From Achromobacter sp. (GTDB lineage: Bacteria; Pseudomonadota; Gammaproteobacteria; Burkholderiales; Burkholderiaceae_B): a DNA stretch of 6,362 nucleotides. How positions within the stretch are numbered: the stretch's first letter is position 1; every line of letters starts with the position of its first letter. The translations under genes and the position numbers were made by a program. The notes under the pieces were generated by a model. That model made no database searches, was not told the DNA's origin, and was given only the letters and a program-made list of their open reading frames with translations. The stretch is taken from contig DMTA01000120.1 in NCBI GenBank assembly GCA_003454835.1, positions 4,450 through 10,811 of the forward strand. The letters are read 5' to 3'. Positions 1-5,363 of the stretch are shown here, in pieces.

Positions 1-1
1 G

Positions 2-490
2 GCGTGGCTCGACCCCGCGAAGCGCGGGGCGGAGATCGGCCTGGTGTCCGAAGCAGGCTGTCCCGCCGTCGCGGACCCCGGCGCCAAGGTCGTGGACGCG
101 GCGCATCGCCTGGGAATCGCCGTCAAACCCTGGGTGGGCCCCTCCTCCATCCTGCTGGGCCTCATGGCCAGCGGCCTGGACGGGCAGCGCTTCGCCTTTC
201 ATGGTTATGCCCCAGTGGAACCCGGCGAGCGCGCCAAGCAATTGCGCGCCTGGGAGCAGCACTCGGCCCGCCACAACCAGACGCAACTCCTGATCGAGAC
301 CCCCTACCGCAACGCCGCGATGTTCGCCACGCTGATCGCCACCCTGAAGGGCGACACCAAGCTGTGCGTGGCCCGCTCGATGACGACGGCAGACGAATGG
401 GTGGTCACCCACACGGTGGCCGACTGGAAGAAGCTGCCGGCGCCCCAGCTGGACAAGCTGCCGACGCTGTTCCTGTACCTGGCCCGCTGA
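2..490 (+). CDS. SAM-dependent methyltransferase, RsmI-like tetrapyrrole-methylase family (5' end missing)
   Basis: The last 162 codons of a gene that begins before the window. The reading frame is open from base 2 to TGA at 488-490. The visible part carries the signature SEAGCPAVADPGA (about residues 16-28 of the fragment), matching the conserved S-D/E-A-G-x-P-x-x-x-D-P-G motif of the RsmI/YraL methylases, then WVGPSSILLGLMASGL, the equivalent of the family's V-x-G-P-S-A loop. These loops bind S-adenosylmethionine. RsmI itself 2'-O-methylates C1402 of 16S rRNA, but this protein ends soon after the methylase fold (…LPTLFLYLAR) without the C-terminal helical extension of RsmI. It may therefore be a paralogue of unknown substrate. 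A GTG at 44 could be taken as a start, but it lies inside the conserved fold and is rejected. The amidase gene follows after 2 nt, so the two are probably co-transcribed. The family is fairly sure; the substrate is unknown. Confidence 0.85.
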   Translation, partial: AWLDPAKRGAEIGLVSEAGCPAVADPGAKVVDAAHRLGIAVKPWVGPSSILLGLMASGLDGQRFAFHGYAPVEPGERAKQLRAWEQHSARHNQTQLLIETPYRNAAMFATLIATLKGDTKLCVARSMTTADEWVVTHTVADWKKLPAPQLDKLPTLFLYLAR

Positions 491-492
491 TC

Positions 493-1278
493 ATGATCCG
501 CCTCTTCTCCACGCTGCTCGCCGCGGCGGTTCTGGCGGGCTGCGCGGCGCGCGGCCCCGCCGGCCTGGACCTGGACACCTCGATCACCGCCGTCAGCCAG
601 AGCAGCCGGGTGCGATCCGTGGTCGTGCACTACACCACCGTCGACGACGCCGAGTCGCTACGCCTGCTCTCCAAGGGCAAGGTCAGCGCCCATTACCTGC
701 TGGACTTGGACGGCCGCGCCTATCGGCTGGTCGACGAAAACCGCGCGGCGTGGCACGCCGGCGCAAGTTCCTGGTACGGCAACATCGCGATGAACAGCAC
801 CTCGATCGGCATCGAGATCGTCAATCCGGGCTGGACCGAGGGAAGCAACGGCGAGCGCGTCTGGCACGCTTATGACGACCGCCAGGTCCGGGCGCTGACC
901 ATCCTGCTGCGCGACATCATCCGCCGGCACAACATCGTCCCGGAAAACGTGGTCGGCCACAGCGACATCGCGCCGCAGCGCAAGGTGGATCCCGGCCCGT
1001 TGTTCCCCTGGAAGGCGCTGGCGGACGCCGGCATCGGGCGCTGGTACAACGAGGCCGGCGCGGCCCAGCATCTGGCGCGCCTGCAAATCGAGGGTGTACC
1101 GGACGTCGCCTGGTTTCAGAAACAGCTGCAGCGGCTGGGCTATGCCAGTCCGCAGGACGGCACACTGGATCGCGCGACGATCAACACGCTGGCCGCGTTC
1201 CAGATGCACTACCGCCCTGCCCTGCACGACGGCCAGCCCGACGCGGAAACCGCCGCCATCATGCTGGCCATCCAATAG
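493..1278 (+). CDS. amiD: AmiD-like lipoprotein N-acetylmuramoyl-L-alanine amidase with C-terminal peptidoglycan-binding domain
   Basis: A 261-residue zinc amidase predicted to cut the bond between N-acetylmuramic acid and L-alanine in peptidoglycan, acting at the periplasmic face of the outer membrane. Residues 1-17 form a lipoprotein signal (MIRLFSTLL…LAGC) with lipid attachment expected at Cys17. The Amidase_2 domain covers about 40-175. Its zinc ligands by analogy with E. coli AmiD are His46 (VVVHYT), His156 (VVGHSD) and Asp166 (KVDPG), with catalytic Glu108 (GIEIVN) and Lys164. Residues about 200-260 (WFQKQLQRLGY…DRATINTLAAFQMHYRP) form a PG_binding_1 domain. The size is close to E. coli AmiD. 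I chose ATG 493 because it gives the signal peptide at the N-terminus; the same frame is open far upstream but that part overlaps the methyltransferase. No Shine-Dalgarno is obvious, so translation may be coupled to the upstream stop. The stop codon TAG lies inside the first degenerate unit of a tandem repeat. Confidence 0.93.
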   Translation: MIRLFSTLLAAAVLAGCAARGPAGLDLDTSITAVSQSSRVRSVVVHYTTVDDAESLRLLSKGKVSAHYLLDLDGRAYRLVDENRAAWHAGASSWYGNIAMNSTSIGIEIVNPGWTEGSNGERVWHAYDDRQVRALTILLRDIIRRHNIVPENVVGHSDIAPQRKVDPGPLFPWKALADAGIGRWYNEAGAAQHLARLQIEGVPDVAWFQKQLQRLGYASPQDGTLDRATINTLAAFQMHYRPALHDGQPDAETAAIMLAIQ

Positions 1279-1408
1279 CCGCGGCAGCCATAGCTGCTAC
1301 GGCCGATGCTGCGGCAGCCGATGCTGCGACAGCCGATGCTGCGACAGCCGATGTTGCACCAGCCGTTGCCGCGGCAACCGTCGCTGCGGCAGCCGTTGCT
1401 GCGGCGGC
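1274..1408. repeat. 15-bp tandem repeat array in the convergent amiD/msrQ gap
   Basis: Seven units of 15 bp can be aligned without gaps at 1304-1318, 1319-1333, 1334-1348, 1349-1363, 1364-1378, 1379-1393 and 1394-1408. The best unit is CGATGCTGCGGCAGC; units 2 and 3 are identical to each other. Two more degenerate units (1274-1288 and 1289-1303) extend it back over the amiD stop codon. Several units contain GCTG…CAGC arms that can fold into small hairpins, and 1365-1378 (GTTGCCGCGGCAAC) is a perfect palindrome. The unit length is a multiple of three, so copy number changes would preserve any reading frame. It fills most of the space between two convergent genes, but there is no T-run typical of an intrinsic terminator. 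Its role is unknown. Confidence 0.85.
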
Positions 1409-1427
1409 CCGCCATCGCGGAGGCGGA

Positions 1428-2075
1428 CTACGCGCGCCGCCGCCACCAGGCGACGACGCGCCACCCTAGCAGCACCGCCAGCACGCCGGCATAGATCGCG
1501 GGCTCCGACAGGTCATTCTTGCCGGCCTTGTGCCACCAGTAGTGCAGGATGGCCAGCAGGCCGATGGCATAGATGGTCCGGTGCAGCGTCTGCCAGCGCC
1601 TGCCCAGACGTCGCATCGCCCACTGCGTAGAGGTGGCGGCCAGCGCCGTCATGAGCACAAAGGCCGAAAATCCCACCATGATGAAGGGTCGTTCGACGAT
1701 GTCACGCACCATTTCGGCCGGATCGAAGCCCCGGTCCCACCACACCCACGCCATGAAATGGAGCGCTGCGTAGAAGAAGGCGAACAGTCCGCACATGCGG
1801 CGTATGCGCACCAGTGCGGGCTGGCCCGTCAGCCGCCGCAGCGGCGTAACCGCCAAAGTGACAAGCAGGCACACCAGCGCCCATGTACCCGACGAACGGG
1901 TCAGGAATTCAACTGGATTGGCGGTAAGCCCGTCGTGCATCCCTAACCAGATCCAACGGGCGAACGGCGCCAACCCCAGAAGGAAGAGCAACGGCTTGAA
2001 GCGCCCGACTGTCTGAGCCGAGAGCTGCGCCTTCCTGGGAGCCGCAGCCGGGGCAGCACGAGGAGCAACGGACAC
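1428..2075 (-). CDS. msrQ: MsrQ, haem-binding membrane subunit of the periplasmic methionine sulfoxide reductase
   Basis: A 215-residue inner-membrane b-type haem protein (YedZ family) that passes electrons from the quinone pool or a flavin reductase to MsrP. About five to six hydrophobic segments are visible (roughly residues 27-45, 63-79, 94-113, 130-148, 166-182, 191-209). The conserved histidines of the family are present: His106 (YAALHF), His165 (QTLHR) and His178 (AILHYWW), matching the E. coli haem-ligand positions. Other family motifs are TPLRR, RRMCGL, ERPFI and STQWAMRRLGRRWQ. The start is GTG at 2075, because no ATG, GTG or TTG occurs earlier than Leu29 in this frame. A GAGG motif (2085-2088) lies 9 nt upstream. 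Compared with E. coli MsrQ the N-terminus has an extra Ala/Pro-rich stretch of about 18 residues. It follows msrP by 11 nt, a typical two-gene operon. Confidence 0.95.
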   Translation of the reverse strand: MSVAPRAAPAAAPRKAQLSAQTVGRFKPLLFLLGLAPFARWIWLGMHDGLTANPVEFLTRSSGTWALVCLLVTLAVTPLRRLTGQPALVRIRRMCGLFAFFYAALHFMAWVWWDRGFDPAEMVRDIVERPFIMVGFSAFVLMTALAATSTQWAMRRLGRRWQTLHRTIYAIGLLAILHYWWHKAGKNDLSEPAIYAGVLAVLLGWRVVAWWRRRA

Positions 2076-2086
2076 GGAGCAGCGCC

Positions 2087-3049
2087 TCAGTAATTGGCCT
2101 TCAGGTCCATGCCCTGATACAGAGACGCCACCTGATCACCGTAACCGTTGAACATCAGCGTCTTGCGCTTGGGCGTGAACAGACCGTCCTCGCCGATGCG
2201 GCGTTCGGTGGCCTGGCTCCAGCGAGGATGGGCGACGTTGGGGTTCACATTGGCGTAGAAGCCGTATTCCTGGGGAGCTGATTTGACCCAGGACGTGACA
2301 GGCGGCTTTTCAACCAGCCGGATCTTCACTAACGACTTGCCGGATTTGAATCCATATTTCCACGGCACAGCCAGCCGCAGGGGTGCGCCGTTCTGGTTGG
2401 GCAGCACGCGCCCATAGACGCCAAAGACGAGCATCGCCAAGGGGTGCATGGCCTCGTCCAGACGCAGCCCCTCTACATACGGCCACTCCAGGATGGCGGC
2501 GCGCACGCCCGGCATGTTCTCCCGCTGGACGGCAGTGACGAATTCGACGTACTTGGCGTTGCCGTTCGGCTCCACCTGCTTCAGGACCTCGGACAGCGAA
2601 TAGCCCACCCATGGAATGACCATGGACCAGCCTTCCACGCAGCGCAAACGGTAGACGCGGTCTTCCATCGGGGCGAGTTTGAGCAACTCTTCAATAGTGA
2701 ACGTACGCGGCTTGTTGACCTCGCCCTCTACGCTGACCGTCCACGGCCGCGTCTGCAATTTGCCGGCATTTTTGGCCGGATCGCCCTTATCTACCCCGAA
2801 CTCGTAGTAATTGTTGTAGGACGTCACGTCCTCGAGCGACGTCTGCTTGTCCATGACGCTGAACGCGGGATTGGACTTGGCCGGCAGCGCGCCCGCGTCC
2901 TGCGCGTAGGCAGCCCGGGTAGCCCAGCCCGGCAACCCGAGCGTGGCGGCGGCCGCACCAGCGCGCAGCATCAGCTCGCGACGCGATCGCCACACGGCCT
3001 CGGTAGTGATCTCGGACGGCAGTAAGTCGTCGGGCTTGCGAATCAGCAT
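2087..3049 (-). CDS. msrP: MsrP, periplasmic molybdopterin protein-methionine-sulfoxide reductase
   Basis: A 320-residue catalytic subunit (YedY, sulfite-oxidase fold) that repairs oxidised methionines in periplasmic proteins using the Mo-molybdopterin cofactor. The N-terminus has a twin-arginine signal ([10 protein letters not shown], Arg23-Arg24, followed by a hydrophobic stretch) with a likely cleavage after AYA at about residue 49, so it is exported folded by Tat. Cys137 ([15 protein letters not shown]) is the expected molybdenum ligand. The block [26 protein letters not shown] and the C-terminal [25 protein letters not shown] are close to the E. coli protein. The ATG at 3049 is preferred: GGAG sits 6 nt upstream and the protein then starts like E. 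coli MsrP. A TTG at 3094 in the same frame would add 15 residues and is rejected. msrQ follows directly. No adjacent two-component regulator (as with E. coli hiuRS) is seen. Confidence 0.96.
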   Translation of the reverse strand: MLIRKPDDLLPSEITTEAVWRSRRELMLRAGAAAATLGLPGWATRAAYAQDAGALPAKSNPAFSVMDKQTSLEDVTSYNNYYEFGVDKGDPAKNAGKLQTRPWTVSVEGEVNKPRTFTIEELLKLAPMEDRVYRLRCVEGWSMVIPWVGYSLSEVLKQVEPNGNAKYVEFVTAVQRENMPGVRAAILEWPYVEGLRLDEAMHPLAMLVFGVYGRVLPNQNGAPLRLAVPWKYGFKSGKSLVKIRLVEKPPVTSWVKSAPQEYGFYANVNPNVAHPRWSQATERRIGEDGLFTPKRKTLMFNGYGDQVASLYQGMDLKANY

Positions 3050-3055
3050 CGTAAT

Positions 3056-3059
3056 CTCC
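3056..3059 (-). promoter_or_regulatory. Ribosome binding site deciding the msrP start
   Basis: Read on the minus strand the sequence is CGGAGATTACGATG: a GGAG core with a 6-nt spacer to the ATG at 3049. This supports the shorter msrP start over the TTG at 3094. Confidence 0.75.
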
Positions 3060-3108
3060 GGTATGGCGCCGCGCTGAGCGCGCGCCCGCGTCAACCATGG
3101 ACGCTGGA

Positions 3109-3170
3109 CAGGTCTATCTTATTCCGCGGCGCCGGCGCAAAGCACGCGAAACGCCTTCCGGATAGACCTG
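3109..3170. repeat. 10-bp inverted repeat upstream of msrP
   Basis: CAGGTCTATC at 3109-3118 and its exact reverse complement GATAGACCTG at 3161-3170 are separated by 42 bp. They lie 60-121 bp upstream of the msrP start, between gph and msrP. This could be paired operator half-sites for msrPQ regulation, a long-looped hairpin in a gph-msrP read-through transcript, or chance. The intervening sequence is GC-rich (GGCGCCGGCGC). On the minus strand a weak TAAGAT box occurs at the edge of the left arm, but no convincing -35 element goes with it. Confidence 0.5.
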
Positions 3171-3174
3171 CCAG

Positions 3175-3196
3175 GCCGGCGGACGTTCCTGCCGGC
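3175..3196 (-). terminator. Possible hairpin after gph (weak terminator candidate)
   Basis: GCCGGC at 3175-3180 and again at 3191-3196 (a self-complementary hexamer) can pair across a 10-nt loop, forming a GC-rich stem 16 nt past the gph stop codon. No T-run follows on the minus strand, so it is not a classic intrinsic terminator. It might be a Rho-associated or 3'-end stabilising hairpin, or only a product of high GC. Confidence 0.3.
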
Positions 3197-3212
3197 TTTC
3201 AACAGCCAGGGC

Positions 3213-3875
3213 CTATGCGACGGCACTTACGCGCGGCAGCAGCCATTCGCGCACCAGGGGCACAGTGTCGAGCACCGCTTGCGGGGCACATCCCTCAAGT
3301 TCCTTCAGGGTGTGCGCGCCATAAGTGACGCCCAGTCCGTGCACGCCAGCGTTGCAGGCCATCTGCAGATCATGCGAGGTATCGCCCACCATGATGACCC
3401 GCGCCGGATCCACGTCCAGCTCCTGCATCAGTTCGTGCAGCATGGCCGGATGCGGCTTGCTGAAGGTTTCGTCGGCGGTGCGGGTGGCATCGAACAGCGG
3501 ACCCAGGCCGGTCGCGGCAAGCGCACGCGTCAGGCCGACACGGCTCTTGCCCGTGGCGACAGCCAGCCGCACGTTCTGGCTGGCCAGGTCGGTCAGCAGC
3601 TCGTTGATGCCCTCGAACAGGCGCAGTTCCGGATCGCGCAGCAGATAGTGGGTGCGATAGCGCTCGAGGAAGCGCGGCAGCATGGCCTGCGTCAATTCGG
3701 GGACGGCACGACGCAGTGCGCTTTCGAGCGATAGGCCGATGACCCAGCTCGCCTCGGACGCGGACGGCACCGCCAGATCCAGATCGCGGCAAGCGCCCTG
3801 GATGGCGGCCACGATGCTGTGCGTGGAATCCATCAGGGTGCCATCCCAGTCAAAGACGACCAGCGAATACGACAT
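3213..3875 (-). CDS. gph: HAD-superfamily hydrolase, phosphoglycolate phosphatase-like
   Basis: A 220-residue cytoplasmic phosphatase of the HAD superfamily. The four family motifs are present: I, FDWDGTLMDS with nucleophile Asp9 and Asp11; II, AVATGKS with Thr108; III, Lys140 in FSKPHP; IV, VGDTSHDLQMA with Asp165 and Asp169. The helical segment between motifs I and II (about 18-85) is the cap that selects substrate. The family includes phosphoglycolate phosphatase, which clears 2-phosphoglycolate, but related HAD enzymes with the same motifs act on other small phosphates, so the substrate is inferred. The gene starts 1 nt after the rluC stop (TGATATG), and GGAG at 3886-3889 inside the rluC end lies 10 nt from its ATG, so it is co-transcribed and probably translationally coupled with rluC. 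Confidence 0.9.
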   Translation of the reverse strand: MSYSLVVFDWDGTLMDSTHSIVAAIQGACRDLDLAVPSASEASWVIGLSLESALRRAVPELTQAMLPRFLERYRTHYLLRDPELRLFEGINELLTDLASQNVRLAVATGKSRVGLTRALAATGLGPLFDATRTADETFSKPHPAMLHELMQELDVDPARVIMVGDTSHDLQMACNAGVHGLGVTYGAHTLKELEGCAPQAVLDTVPLVREWLLPRVSAVA

Positions 3876-3876
3876 A

Positions 3877-4854
3877 TCAGGCAGACTCCAGTGTTTTCAG
3901 GATGTTCCGGCAAGCTGGGGGGAGCTCGGCGGTCAGTGTCATGACCTCGCCCGTCAGCGGGTGAGGCAAGGTAAGGCGGTGCGCGTGCAGGAACATGCGG
4001 TTAAAGCCCTGCCGCGCAAACTGCGCCCGCACGTCGTCGTGGCCGTATTTATCGTCGCCAACGATGGGAAAGCCACTGGCGGCCAGATGGACCCGGATTT
4101 GATGGGTGCGTCCGGTGCGCAGTTCGGCGTCGACCAGACTGTAACCGCCAAAACGCTGTTTAAGCGTGACAATCGTGTGCGCCGTCTGCCCGTCCGGATC
4201 GACCTTGACGCGGCGCTCGCCGGACTGCGTGGTCCATTTGGTCAGGGACAGCTTGATGTGCTGGCGGTCGTTGACCCAGTCGCCCTCGACCAACGCGAAA
4301 TAATGCTTGTCGCTCCGGCCCTCGCGCAGCATGGCGTGCAGAGCCAGCAGCGCGCTGCGCTTCTTGGCGACCATCAGCAGCCCGGAAGTCTCGCGGTCCA
4401 GTCGGTGCACGAGCTCCAGGAATTTGGCCTGCGGGCGCGCGGCGCGCAACTGTTCGATCACGCCAAACGAGACCCCGCTGCCGCCGTGGACCGCCACACC
4501 GGCAGGCTTGTCCACCACGAGCATGGCATCGTCTTCGAAGACGATCGGGAATTCGGCCGCGGGCACGGGACGGGGCTTGCCGGGATCCGGCAGGCGCAGG
4601 GGCGGAATGCGGACCACATCGCCTTCTTCGATCCGGTAATCGACCTGGATGCGTCCCTTGTTGACACGGACTTCGCCGCCGCGGATTGCTTTGTAGATGT
4701 GCGTCTTGGGCACCCCCTTGCACAGCCGCATGAGGAAGTTGTCCAGACGCTGGCCGGCATGCTCGGCGCCCACTTCAACCATACGGACGGCGGGGGCTGC
4801 TTTAGAGGCGGATACGGGGGAGGAAGTTTCTTTGCGCATTGCGGAAAGCGACAT
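3877..4854 (-). CDS. rluC: RluC-like 23S rRNA pseudouridine synthase
   Basis: A 325-residue RluA-family pseudouridine synthase. E. coli RluC converts U955, U2504 and U2580 of 23S rRNA to pseudouridine, and the same target set is inferred here. An N-terminal S4 RNA-binding domain covers about 33-95 (AGQRLDNFLMR…IYKAIRGGEVRVNKGRI). The catalytic domain follows with VVDKPAGVAVHGG (about 113-125), the catalytic-Asp motif HRLDRETSG (Asp153), and the C-terminal RTGRTHQIRVHLA and PIVGDDKYG motifs. Length matches E. coli RluC (319). The start is uncertain: ATG 4854 and ATG 4839 (residue 6) are both possible, neither has a clear Shine-Dalgarno, and the frame is closed by a stop at 4870-4872. The gene is divergent from rne, as in E. 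coli, and the predicted rne -10 box touches its start codon. Confidence 0.94.
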   Translation of the reverse strand: MSLSAMRKETSSPVSASKAAPAVRMVEVGAEHAGQRLDNFLMRLCKGVPKTHIYKAIRGGEVRVNKGRIQVDYRIEEGDVVRIPPLRLPDPGKPRPVPAAEFPIVFEDDAMLVVDKPAGVAVHGGSGVSFGVIEQLRAARPQAKFLELVHRLDRETSGLLMVAKKRSALLALHAMLREGRSDKHYFALVEGDWVNDRQHIKLSLTKWTTQSGERRVKVDPDGQTAHTIVTLKQRFGGYSLVDAELRTGRTHQIRVHLAASGFPIVGDDKYGHDDVRAQFARQGFNRMFLHAHRLTLPHPLTGEVMTLTAELPPACRNILKTLESA

Positions 4855-4859
4855 ATAAT
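4832..4859 (+). promoter_or_regulatory. Predicted sigma-70 promoter for rne
   Basis: TTGCGC (4832-4837) is followed after 16 bp by a perfect TATAAT (4854-4859), the best -10 match in the AT-poor region ahead of rne. Transcription would start near 4866, giving an untranslated leader of about 500 nt. The box overlaps the first base of the rluC start codon on the other strand, so rne and rluC transcription would overlap or compete. The -35 match is only partial, and the start site is inferred from sequence alone. Confidence 0.6.
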
Positions 4860-4974
4860 CGGGACAGCCTTAAGGGGCTGAACTAGCCGCCTGGCGTAGA
4901 GATGCAACCAACACGCAACTCCGTCGAGCGCGCGGGCCGCCATTGTACTGCCTGCTCATTCAACCCCTGGGTCT

Positions 4975-4996
4975 CTTGGTCGCCGGCGCAACCGAG
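4975..4996 (+). repeat. Hairpin in the rne leader
   Basis: CTTGGTCGC and GCAACCGAG pair around a CGGC loop: eight pairs (one U-G) with a single C-A mismatch. It lies about 110 nt into the predicted leader. Confidence 0.5.
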
Positions 4997-5105
4997 CCCT
5001 GCGGAATAGTGGTGTGGCATTCATCTTGCCCGCTGTTCCGGCAGGTCCGTTGCATGCCGCAAGCGGCTCTGAAGCACTGCAAGAATCGTCGCATATTTAA
5101 AGCAC

Positions 5106-5158
5106 CAGCTGCGTGTGGGCAACCAATCCGACCGCAGCTGCCGTTCACAGCATTTTTT
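5106..5158 (+). repeat. Inverted repeat followed by a U6 tract in the rne leader
   Basis: CAGCTGCG (5106-5113) pairs exactly with CGCAGCTG (5133-5140) across a 19-nt loop. Twelve bases later comes a run of six T (5153-5158), preceded by a short alternative stem GCTG/CAGC (5137-5140 with 5148-5151). This could be a leaky attenuator or a single-stranded U-rich RNase E entry site. Neither is proven. Confidence 0.45.
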
Positions 5159-5241
5159 CCGTCAAACCACATTCAGTGAAGCTGACCCTCCTGCTGACAG
5201 AACCCCGTGCCCCACGGCACGACGTGCCCGCCTGACCCGCG

Positions 5242-5277
5242 GCGGATACGCCTGGGCGCCGCCCAGGTACGGTCCGC
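5242..5277 (+). repeat. Two-tier hairpin with internal loop in the rne leader
   Basis: An inner stem CCTGGGC/GCCCAGG (5251-5257 with 5261-5267, loop GCC) sits on an outer stem GCGGA/TCCGC (5242-5246 with 5273-5277). Between them is an asymmetric internal loop of TACG on one side and TACGG on the other. The form recalls hp2 of the E. coli rne leader, a stem with an internal loop needed for feedback control, but homology is not shown. Confidence 0.6.
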
Positions 5278-5320
5278 ACCTTCTTGCCCGCTTCAGCCGC
5301 AGCCCGAGTGGCCCGAGGTC

Positions 5321-5340
5321 ACGCGCCGATATCGGCGCGT
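5321..5340. repeat. Perfect 20-bp palindrome just before the rne ribosome binding site
   Basis: ACGCGCCGAT is followed directly by its reverse complement ATCGGCGCGT. As RNA it makes an 8-bp stem with an AUAU loop ending 9 nt before the GGAG. Flanking GTC (5318-5320) and GAC (5344-5346) could add pairs past a CAT bulge. As DNA it could be an operator. Confidence 0.7.
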
Positions 5341-5349
5341 CATGACAAC

Positions 5350-5353
5350 GGAG
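5350..5353 (+). promoter_or_regulatory. Ribosome binding site of rne
   Basis: GGAG with a 10-nt spacer to ATG 5364. The adjoining GAGA (5351-5354) can pair with TCTC (5360-5363) right before the AUG, a weak 4-bp stem that might partly mask the site. The start is also fixed by the MKRML N-terminus shared with E. coli RNase E. Confidence 0.65.
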
Positions 5354-5363
5354 AAACCCTCTC

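Larger units (their letters stand above)
4866..5363 (+). promoter_or_regulatory. Long structured 5' leader of rne
   Basis: About 500 nt between the predicted transcription start and the rne ATG hold no protein-like reading frame. They contain hairpin-forming segments at 4865-4880 (CAGCC/GGCTG), 4975-4996 (8 bp with one mismatch), 5106-5140 (CAGCTGCG/CGCAGCTG), 5242-5277 and 5321-5340, an AU-rich patch at 5092-5102 and a U6 run at 5153-5158. In E. coli the rne leader of about 360 nt carries hairpins through which RNase E controls its own mRNA. The same logic is inferred here from position and architecture, not from sequence identity. Confidence 0.6.

Noticed and set aside
4..492. In-frame upstream extension of amiD giving a 424-residue protein
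   Set aside because: The added part is Arg/Pro/Gly-rich, overlaps the methyltransferase in another frame, and the lipoprotein signal begins exactly at ATG 493.
1304..1408. CRISPR array
   Set aside because: The 15-bp units abut directly with no unique spacers, so this is a tandem repeat.
1279..1427. Intrinsic bidirectional terminator between amiD and msrQ
   Set aside because: Small dyads exist in the repeats but there is no T-run on either strand.
1094..1630. Cys/Ser/Arg-rich open frame across the tandem repeats (+)
   Set aside because: It is an off-frame reading of amiD, the repeats and the antisense of msrQ; the repeated SRCCD-type pattern simply reflects the 15-bp unit.
3050..3094. TTG start at 3094 extending msrP by 15 residues
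   Set aside because: A GGAG site 6 nt before ATG 3049 and the match to the E. coli MsrP N-terminus support the shorter form.
3682..4881. 399-codon open frame on the plus strand opposite rluC and gph
   Set aside because: It is antisense to two genes with complete catalytic motifs; such long antisense frames are common in GC-rich genes and the product resembles no family.
4902..5009. 35-codon upstream reading frame in the rne leader (MQPTRNSVERAG…)
   Set aside because: Only a weak GAG precedes the ATG, composition is not gene-like, and no regulatory peptide pattern is visible; kept as unsupported.
4943..5345. Several 60-80 codon frames on both strands in the gap before rne
   Set aside because: No ribosome binding sites, no recognisable domains, and they overlap each other and the leader hairpins.
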